Notes under the pieces: model-generated | The model's database searches: none | Told to the model about the DNA's origin: nothing | The model's input: only the letters and a program-made list of their open reading frames with translations | Made by a program: the position numbers and the translations under genes | Assembly: GCA_018648945.1 (NCBI GenBank) | Contig: JABGQJ010000420.1 | Coordinates: 1-6,791, forward strand | DNA from: Victivallales bacterium | Lineage (GTDB): Bacteria; Verrucomicrobiota; Lentisphaeria; Oligosphaerales; Lenti-02 | DNA length: 6,791 bases | Direction: 5' to 3' | Shown: piece by piece, positions 1 through 5,701 of the stretch | How positions within the stretch are numbered: position 1 is the first letter of the stretch | Layout: each line of letters opens with the position of its first letter

Positions 1-1990
1 GCATGCGTTCACGAAGCTCGTAAAAGCGCAGGATGTTGTGACCGCTGCGGAACTGGATACCCAGGGCCTCGGCGAGGTCGATGTCCCGGAGTCGTTCCGG
101 GCGGTCGGCACATGCGTCGCGCAGCTCGCTGAGGGTGGCTGCGCCACGGGTCCAGGCCTGGTCGATGCGCCGGGCCAGTTCCACTGCTTCGGCCAGCGTG
201 AAGGCGCCATGGATGCATTCGCCGACGCGGTCACCACTGGGTGGCCAGGGCTCGTGGGTTGTGGTGGAGCCAAGGAGCCAGGTGGGCGATAGCATGGCGT
301 CCTCCGGTCTGAGCAGCAGAGGCCAGACCGGCCCATCGTGCATGGGGCCATAGTACTGAAAGAGGTTGGTCAACGGGTAGTTGGCATACCCTTCGGCGAA
401 GAGCTTCCAGGCCTCGACTGCGGGCCCGGCTTGCCGCCCCCAGTCGCGCCGCGCCAATTCGAGCAGAAGGCTCTCCTCATCCTCGGGGAACGGCTCAAAG
501 GAGAGGCGCCCGGCGGTGCGGTTCATCAAGCCGGGGTAGTTGCCGAAGTACCAGCAGAGCATGGTGTGGCTGACGCCAAGGTCGCGCATGGCGGCGAACT
601 TGCGTTGCAGGAGAGACGGTACCGGCACAAACGGAATGCTGGCGACTTCATGCGAACAGCCGGTCTGGATTTTGGCGCTGGTCGGGGTTCCGGCCGCGCG
701 TGCGGTTGTGGCCACCTGCCGGAAGCGGTCGCTCGGGCCGGGGGTCGAAATCCAGTAATCGCCACCCACCAGTTCCCGACCGAAGAACTCACGGGTCACC
801 CCGCTCTCGAAGTTGAACTGCAGGATCACGCCCGGCGGCGTGTGGGCGGGGATATCGTGGACCCATGGCGCAAGTTGGTACCCGACCGGGCCTTGCGGTT
901 GGGGCATGTATAGCCAGCTGATCAGTTCGGCGGCGGGGGCGGCGGCATGCATGCCGCGCTCCATGGCACCGAGGGACGCGTGCAGGATCTCCCATGGCTC
1001 CAGGGCCGAGCAGACGGGACAAGTCACCGCGCCGACGCCGACGGCGGAGGCCGTGCTCAGGCAGGTGGTGGGGCGTTCGCCGTGGGTGATGTTGATCAGC
1101 CCCCCCAGCCCGGGGACGGCCGCGAAGATACTCCGCGTCGCTTCCTCCAGATACGCCTGAGAGGTGGCCGAATGCGGGCAGAAGGTCTTGCGGTTCCCGT
1201 AGGCATTGGCCCCCGCCATCTCGGGGTAGCGCTGGATCGTCGGGTCAGCCGCTTCCCAGGCCCTTGGCTCGATGCAGAAGATGTAGGTGTGGATGCCGTA
1301 GCGCAGGCATTGGTCCACCGTCTGGCGCAGCTTGGCCAGGCGTCGGGGCGCATCGGTACCACATTCCGGAGTGAACTGCGTACGACACAGGTCGCGGAAT
1401 TCGACGGTGAGCCAGAGGCCGTTCACCCCATCATGCGCCAGTCGGTTCAGGTACTCGTCCGGGTAGTAGTTCACCTCGTCCATCAGTTCATCGCGCAACT
1501 TGGGCGGGCGTTTGATCGGGCCGAAGAAGCAGCGCGAGACCCGTCGCCGGATGAAGGGCGTCCGTTCGACGCAACCGAGGGGCAGGAAGGGACCTTCGGC
1601 CGCCAGCATCAGATCCTCGATGTGGAAGAGGCCCCGCCGGATGCCCTCGCAGTCGCCGGCTAGAACGCGACAGCTCCCACGCTCGATCTCGACCCGGAAT
1701 GCTTCCTCGGTGCCGATCTCGGCCAGGACGGTGTGGATGGTGAACGGGCCGGTGCCGACCGGGATTCCGCCGGCGGCAAGGAAGCGGTCGAGGTCGGCAT
1801 AGGCCGTATCCAGCCGGCCCTGCGAGTCCGGGAACTCCGGGATCACTCGGACGCCTGCGCTCAGATCCGCCTCGTCATCGGCAGCAGCTCTGACGACCCA
1901 GTCGTGATGGTGCCAGAGGGGGGCCTTCAGCTCGTCGACGAATGCCCAGGAGTCTTCGTTCGGCTGCGCCGGCAATGTGCTGATGTCCAT
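1..1990 (-). CDS. Predicted TIM-barrel glycoside hydrolase with GH20/GH67-like N-terminal domain (3' end truncated)
   Basis: The frame is open from an ATG at 1990 to the window edge, giving 663 residues with no stop, so the C-terminus is missing. The ATG has a GGAG eight bases upstream. There is no signal peptide, so a cytoplasmic location is likely. Residues about 50-140 look like the alpha/beta domain that precedes the barrel in GH20 and GH67 enzymes, ending in the typical turn GIRRGLFHIEDLM (117-129). A barrel-like region follows: HDGVNGLWL (186-194), YGIHTYIFCIEP (231-242), GGLINITHGERP (296-307) and TMLCWYFGNYPG (476-487). E305 in the HGERP turn is a candidate catalytic acid, by inference only. 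A CPVC pair (324-327) plus C310 may bind metal or form a disulfide. It is the last visible gene of the cluster, 38 bases after the propeller gene. Glycosidase fold is likely; exact family and substrate are unknown. Confidence 0.8.
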   Translation of the reverse strand, partial: MDISTLPAQPNEDSWAFVDELKAPLWHHHDWVVRAAADDEADLSAGVRVIPEFPDSQGRLDTAYADLDRFLAAGGIPVGTGPFTIHTVLAEIGTEEAFRVEIERGSCRVLAGDCEGIRRGLFHIEDLMLAAEGPFLPLGCVERTPFIRRRVSRCFFGPIKRPPKLRDELMDEVNYYPDEYLNRLAHDGVNGLWLTVEFRDLCRTQFTPECGTDAPRRLAKLRQTVDQCLRYGIHTYIFCIEPRAWEAADPTIQRYPEMAGANAYGNRKTFCPHSATSQAYLEEATRSIFAAVPGLGGLINITHGERPTTCLSTASAVGVGAVTCPVCSALEPWEILHASLGAMERGMHAAAPAAELISWLYMPQPQGPVGYQLAPWVHDIPAHTPPGVILQFNFESGVTREFFGRELVGGDYWISTPGPSDRFRQVATTARAAGTPTSAKIQTGCSHEVASIPFVPVPSLLQRKFAAMRDLGVSHTMLCWYFGNYPGLMNRTAGRLSFEPFPEDEESLLLELARRDWGRQAGPAVEAWKLFAEGYANYPLTNLFQYYGPMHDGPVWPLLLRPEDAMLSPTWLLGSTTTHEPWPPSGDRVGECIHGAFTLAEAVELARRIDQAWTRGAATLSELRDACADRPERLRDIDLAEALGIQFRSGHNILRFYELRERM

Positions 1991-1998
1991 CGGGGGGT

Positions 1999-2002
1999 CT
2001 CC
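1999..2002 (-). promoter_or_regulatory. Ribosome binding site for the 1990 start
   Basis: On the minus strand a GGAG core lies eight bases before the ATG at 1990, a normal spacing. It supports the chosen start. Confidence 0.6.
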
Positions 2003-2013
2003 AAAGGGAACGA

Positions 2014-2029
2014 AGCGCCGGGGGGCGCT
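2014..2029 (-). other. Intercistronic GC-rich stem-loop
   Basis: On the minus strand AGCGCC, a CCCC loop and GGCGCT form a perfect six-base-pair hairpin that starts inside the stop codon of the propeller gene (2031-2029). The sequence after it (TTCGTTCCCTTT) has no clean T-run, so it is a poor intrinsic terminator. It could instead protect the upstream mRNA end or alter relative expression of the two genes. The inverted repeat is directly visible; its function is inferred. Confidence 0.5.
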
Positions 2030-3540
2030 CAAATACGGGAGGCAGTCTGGATGGCGTAGAGGGCGGCGTTGCGAGCGCTGAGGCGGAGGCGGACGCGGGT
2101 GCCTACGAGGTCGCCAAGGCCCTTCCCTTTCCAGCTCAAGGGAATGTCCAGTCCATCGACCCGGACTGGCTTGCAGGCATCGCCGTTGTACCCGGGGATG
2201 GGCGCGCCGTTGGCCTGGAGCAGAGCCGCTCGGACTTCGCCCTTGGCGGCGTCCGCATTGAGCAGCAGGTGTGGCTTGTCCAGCAGGAAGGGGCGGGTGA
2301 GCAGCTGCCCCTCCGCCTCGCCTGCGTGGTAGCCGACTAGGCGCCCCCGTTTCACGGTGGCCAGCCCCAGGCGCATTCTGAGCACCTTCTCGTCGCTCAT
2401 GAACTTGTAGTTGTGGGTCATGTTGGTGGCGCCGTAGTAGAAAAGCAGTTCATCGCCCACCTGGATCGGGTTGCCGGTCGCGGGGAACCCGATGCTGCCG
2501 CAATCCCAGGCTCCCGGCGTGGTGGCGATGAACGGCGTGTCGGTCACTTCTCTTTGCCAGTTGATGCCGTCGGGGCTGTGCACGAGGCGCAGATCCATAT
2601 TGCCGGTCACTTCGTCCAGCAGGTTGGGCAGGCCCAAGTAGAAGTCCTGGTGCTGGGACACCTGCATGCCGTAGAACTGCCGATCTCGGCCCCGGGCATT
2701 CTTGGCGGCTCTGAAGGCGGGGGCGTCGCGGGCGTCGGTATCGAGGACGCAGCGGGCCGACTCGAGATCCCAGTTGACCAGGTCGGGGCTCTCGATCCGG
2801 GCGACCAGGCGGTTGACTCGGTGGGCACCGGCATGCACGTAGGGGTGTGGCCGGTAGTACAGCACGTAGCGGTCGATGCGGGGGTCGAAGATGAGGTTGT
2901 TGTTGGTGTCCGAGCCCTTGGCGTCGAATACGGGATTCTCGGGGTACGCGGTCCAGCGCAGGCCATCGTCGGAGTGGACCAATGCCAGGGCGCTGCCTTG
3001 GTTGATCAGGGCGGTGAACCGGGCACGGGTGTGCGGGGCTGGTCCCTGCTCGCGGTCGATGATGCTGAAGGTGCCGCAGACTAGGCCACCTTGGGCAGTG
3101 AGCTTGCGGCCGGTTGTGTCGGTATCATGCGCCGTGATCAGGACGTTGTTCTTTCGGCTGCCGTCGAACTCCTTGAGCCCAAGCTCCGGGAGGGTCCAGG
3201 TGACGCCGTCCGTCGATTCTGCATAGCGGAGGGTGTATTCGCGGGCCGAACCCTTGTAGCCCGGAATCTTGCGTCGGCTGACGTACCACATGCGCAAGGT
3301 ACCATCCCGATCCCGGAGCACGGTCTGGGCGGAGTGGCAGTCGGCAATGACCGGGTTGCTCGGGTGCTTCTTGGCCGGTGTGATCTGGCGCTCGAGGAAG
3401 TGGGTGTGCTCGACGGTTCGCGGGTCGAGGAACTCGATGGCGGTCCGCTTTGCCTGCTCGCCCGCGTGCAGGGCCAGGCCAACGGCCAGGCTGCCAGCCG
3501 CGACTAGACTCGGATGGTTCGTGGGCTTGCCGAGGGTCAT
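2029..3540 (-). CDS. Five-bladed beta-propeller glycosidase-like protein (GH32/GH43-type fold) with C-terminal beta-sandwich
   Basis: A complete 503-residue frame with an ATG start and AGGAAG five bases upstream. A weak hydrophobic stretch (10-26, ending ALHAG) could be a short signal peptide, but the n-region has only one lysine, so export is uncertain. The propeller region, about 35-400, carries four S-x-D-x-x-x-W-type strand motifs: STDGVTW (109-115), SDDGLRW (190-196), SPDLVNW (251-257) and SPDGINW (322-328), typical of GH32/GH43/GH130-like and sialidase-like propellers. Other family-like stretches are KHPSNPV (58-64), GAWDCGSIGF (343-352) and DELLFYYGATN (363-373). Residues about 410-500 form the small beta-sandwich common in planctomycete homologues, with LLLNADAAKGEVRAALL, GAPIPGY and a closing VRLRLSARNAALYAIQ. 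The usual GH32 NDPNG-type motif is absent, so it may be a diverged glycosidase or a binding protein. It sits between two predicted glycosidase genes. Confidence 0.85.
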   Translation of the reverse strand: MTLGKPTNHPSLVAAGSLAVGLALHAGEQAKRTAIEFLDPRTVEHTHFLERQITPAKKHPSNPVIADCHSAQTVLRDRDGTLRMWYVSRRKIPGYKGSAREYTLRYAESTDGVTWTLPELGLKEFDGSRKNNVLITAHDTDTTGRKLTAQGGLVCGTFSIIDREQGPAPHTRARFTALINQGSALALVHSDDGLRWTAYPENPVFDAKGSDTNNNLIFDPRIDRYVLYYRPHPYVHAGAHRVNRLVARIESPDLVNWDLESARCVLDTDARDAPAFRAAKNARGRDRQFYGMQVSQHQDFYLGLPNLLDEVTGNMDLRLVHSPDGINWQREVTDTPFIATTPGAWDCGSIGFPATGNPIQVGDELLFYYGATNMTHNYKFMSDEKVLRMRLGLATVKRGRLVGYHAGEAEGQLLTRPFLLDKPHLLLNADAAKGEVRAALLQANGAPIPGYNGDACKPVRVDGLDIPLSWKGKGLGDLVGTRVRLRLSARNAALYAIQTASRI

Positions 3541-3545
3541 GATGG

Positions 3546-3551
3546 CTTCCT
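3546..3551 (-). promoter_or_regulatory. Ribosome binding site for the 3540 start
   Basis: AGGAAG on the minus strand lies five bases before the ATG at 3540 and supports that start. Confidence 0.6.
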
Positions 3552-3586
3552 AGGGAGAATACGGATTGGTTCCCGACCGCAGGCAA

Positions 3587-3600
3587 GAAACTAGTGTTTC
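3587..3600 (-). other. Small stem-loop upstream of the propeller gene
   Basis: GAAAC and GTTTC form a perfect five-base-pair stem around a four-base loop, extendable by two G-U pairs and one C-G pair in RNA. It lies mid-gap, with no following T-run in either direction, so it does not look like an intrinsic terminator. Confidence 0.35.
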
Positions 3601-3611
3601 CCGGTCCGGGA
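3599..3611. promoter_or_regulatory. 13-base perfect inverted repeat, possible operator
   Basis: TCCCGG-T-CCGGGA is a perfect inverted repeat around one central base, lying within the second copy of the direct repeat. A second perfect palindrome, CCTGCGCAGG, lies nearby at 3620-3629. Their position about 60-90 bases before the propeller start codon fits a regulator site, but no promoter could be assigned with confidence and no regulator gene is visible. Confidence 0.3.
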
Positions 3612-3638
3612 GGCAAGGGCCTGCGCAGGATCTCCAGG

Positions 3639-5672
3639 TCAGCTTGGTTCGAGTTCCACATCGGCGATCCCCATGCCTTTGGGTGGAATCCGGAGCAGGA
3701 AATCCGAGCCGTCGGCGCGCTTCAGCAGAATGACCGGCCTGCCATGGGGGTCAGATACAGACTGGACGCGAGAAATGGTATGCGCGGTGCCGAGTTTGCA
3801 GTCACTGTATTGGAACCCATCGTTGCCGACCAATACTCGCAGGCTCCCGTCCGGCTTCCGCAGCGTCTGCACCTTCACCCACGGCGAGTCCACGTAGCCC
3901 TCGGGCATCACCTTGACCTCAGTGTCGACCGCGGCGGCGATGGTCGCGACACACGCCTCCCAGAAGCCCTCGGATACCTTCCTGAAATGCTGCTCGTCGA
4001 AGAAGGTGGGGGGTTCCTTGATGTCGTCTAGATCCGCCGGCTCGTTCTCGGCGGCGTCCTCGTCGATCCGCAGTTCGCTTGGGACACCTGTGCCATGCAC
4101 ACGGCAGACCATCGGGTTGGGCTCCTGACCTGGCTCGTTCTCTGGCCCCACCATGACAACGGGCCCTCCCGTATACGCCATGATCTGGCTCATCTCGGAC
4201 TCCGGGAACAGGTGCGGGTTGACCACCAGGAGCGGCTTCCTCAGAGAGTCCAGGGAATCGACGCCGACCGTCGAGTAGACCGGCGCGCCCTGGGCCATGA
4301 GGTGGTAGAGGATATTGCTGGTGATGTTCCCTCGCGTCTCCACGTAGTAGTCGAGTTCCTTGTGCAGGGCCTGGTCCGACCAGACCAGGGCCAAGCCGTC
4401 CACGCTCTCGGGATTGCCGGCGAATCCCACTTGCCATTTCCCACTCAGCCACCGCCATTCGTCAGCGGTCATGCCAGATGCCAGGCAGACCTGGAGCCCA
4501 TCGAAGGACCTGGTCGGCCTACCGGCTGGATCGTGGTGGTAGAGATTGGCGTAGGCGTAGACTTCCCGCTCCAGGAATGCCGGAGCGTGGCGGAGAATGG
4601 ACCACCCTTCGGTGATGTCCTGGGTGCAGTTGTTAAACAGGATCTTGGCATCCGGGGCATAGGCTCTGGTAAGCAATGCGGTCGCCATGATGACATGGAA
4701 GAAGGGGACGGAATAGCGGGCTCGGCAGACGCTGTTGAGCATCTCCCCGCCCGCGCTGCACGTCTCCACAATGAACCGGTCAATGCCCGTCGCCGCGATT
4801 CTCTTGTAGTCGATTCCGTAGCGGTACATCGCTTCCATGGGGGCGCGGGTCCAGCAGGTGTTGCAGGCGACCTGTTTCCCAGCGGCATGCATGGCCGTGA
4901 CGACCTTACGGAAGAAGCGCTCCCAGCGGTCGGCATGGAAGGCGATCCACTCCCGGCGTCTGTTCTGCCAGATCCAGGTTGCCCTGGCGGTGACCTTGTC
5001 GGGATCGCGACCGCAGGGCGCTAGGACGCTATCGGGAAGACCGACGTCCCCATTCTCGATGAACTGCCCGATCATGTCGTCGGAGTAGTCGCCATGGCAG
5101 AGCTGCAGCCAGCCATGGTTGTAGCCGTCCACCATGTGGTATCCGTCAAAGCCATAGTCGGCAACGACCTCTGCCACCTTCCGGACGAAGAAATCCTCAT
5201 AGTACGAGCCGTCGCCGAACCTCCGCAAGGGATTGATGATGGGGTGGCCCCGCTGCCATTCGGCCACGGCTGTGATGGCCACTTCGGGGTGGTCGCTGAT
5301 CCATTCGTGGTGGAAACGGTTGCCGAGGGAATTGGGGAAGATCGAGAAGAGGACCGAAACCCCGTAGCTGTGCAGGCCGTCGATCACGGCCTTGAGCTGG
5401 TACTTCGTCCAAGGCGGGCCGGTGTACTTCTTGTCGGAGTAGCTGCTGGCGAGGTAGGCCCCGATATCGGCCGGAAAGGTCGCATCCACTGCCAGGCCTT
5501 CGTGGAGATGCACGAAGTCGGATCCCCACATGAAGATCGAGATCCCGTCCGGAACAAACCCCAGATTGTCGATGTACTCCCCGACTCCCATGTCCTCTTG
5601 CTGATTGTCAAAGCCGATCAGTTCCAGCCACAGGAACTTGCTGTAGTCATCGAGACGTTGCAGAGCTTCCAC
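3639..5672 (-). CDS. Predicted TIM-barrel glycoside hydrolase with GH42-like domain layout
   Basis: A 677-residue frame. Two GTG codons are adjacent (5675 and 5672); AAGGAG lies three bases before the first and six before the second, so the second is chosen. There is no signal peptide. Residues about 10-400 look like a TIM barrel: FLWLELIGFDN (13-23), YGVSVLFSIFPNS (103-115), YGFDGYHMVDGY (173-184), KQVACNTCW (266-274), IDRFIVETCS (297-306) and KILFNNCTQD (343-352). D182 and E303 sit at strand ends and are candidate catalytic acids, by inference. Residues about 425-510 resemble the Rossmann/glutamine-amidotransferase-like trimerisation domain of GH42 beta-galactosidases (RKPLLVVNPHLFPESEM, then GGPVVMVGPE). 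An acidic linker (about 535-560) follows, then a C-terminal beta-sandwich (about 595-677). It lies 29 bases after the sulfatase-tail-like gene. The layout supports a glycosidase; no numbered family or substrate can be assigned. Confidence 0.82.
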   Translation of the reverse strand: MEALQRLDDYSKFLWLELIGFDNQQEDMGVGEYIDNLGFVPDGISIFMWGSDFVHLHEGLAVDATFPADIGAYLASSYSDKKYTGPPWTKYQLKAVIDGLHSYGVSVLFSIFPNSLGNRFHHEWISDHPEVAITAVAEWQRGHPIINPLRRFGDGSYYEDFFVRKVAEVVADYGFDGYHMVDGYNHGWLQLCHGDYSDDMIGQFIENGDVGLPDSVLAPCGRDPDKVTARATWIWQNRRREWIAFHADRWERFFRKVVTAMHAAGKQVACNTCWTRAPMEAMYRYGIDYKRIAATGIDRFIVETCSAGGEMLNSVCRARYSVPFFHVIMATALLTRAYAPDAKILFNNCTQDITEGWSILRHAPAFLEREVYAYANLYHHDPAGRPTRSFDGLQVCLASGMTADEWRWLSGKWQVGFAGNPESVDGLALVWSDQALHKELDYYVETRGNITSNILYHLMAQGAPVYSTVGVDSLDSLRKPLLVVNPHLFPESEMSQIMAYTGGPVVMVGPENEPGQEPNPMVCRVHGTGVPSELRIDEDAAENEPADLDDIKEPPTFFDEQHFRKVSEGFWEACVATIAAAVDTEVKVMPEGYVDSPWVKVQTLRKPDGSLRVLVGNDGFQYSDCKLGTAHTISRVQSVSDPHGRPVILLKRADGSDFLLRIPPKGMGIADVELEPS

Positions 5673-5678
5673 CACTAT

Positions 5679-5684
5679 CTCCTT
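5679..5684 (-). promoter_or_regulatory. Ribosome binding site deciding between two adjacent GTG starts
   Basis: AAGGAG on the minus strand lies three bases before GTG 5675 and six before GTG 5672. An in-frame TGA at 5687-5685 rules out a longer start. Normal spacing favours 5672. Confidence 0.65.
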
Positions 5685-5701
5685 TCACGCGTTGCTACTC
5701 T

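Larger units (their letters stand above)
3570..3617. repeat. Imperfect direct repeat in the 98-base intergenic gap
   Basis: Two related copies lie 28 bases apart from start to start: TTCCCGACCGCAGGCAAG (3570-3587) and TTCCCGGTCCGGGAGGCAAG (3598-3617). They share the TTCCCG beginning and the AGGCAAG end and differ in the middle by a two-base length change and substitutions. Both lie upstream of the propeller gene, where an operator would be plausible, but two copies could also be chance in GC-rich DNA. Confidence 0.35.

Noticed and set aside
338..1663. Plus-strand open frames of 191 and 238 residues opposite the terminal glycosidase
   Set aside because: They mirror the coding frame of the minus-strand gene, have low-complexity Gly/Ala/Arg/Val-rich composition and no recognisable domain; GC-rich codon bias opens antisense frames.
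2010..2031. Rho-independent terminator after the propeller gene
   Set aside because: The hairpin is short and is not followed by a run of T; the next gene has its own ribosome binding site close downstream.
2413..3084. Plus-strand open frame of 223 residues opposite the propeller gene
   Set aside because: Antisense to a well-supported propeller with clear motifs; composition is Val/Gly-rich with no family resemblance.
3556..3586. Possible promoter TTGCCT / TATTCT on the minus strand in the 98-base gap
   Set aside because: Each box matches only four of six consensus bases, the spacer is 19 bases and the start would fall almost on the ribosome binding site.
3125..3661. Minus-strand frame of 178 residues spanning the gap and the start of the propeller gene
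   Set aside because: Proline/arginine-rich out-of-frame product overlapping a convincing gene; no domain recognised.
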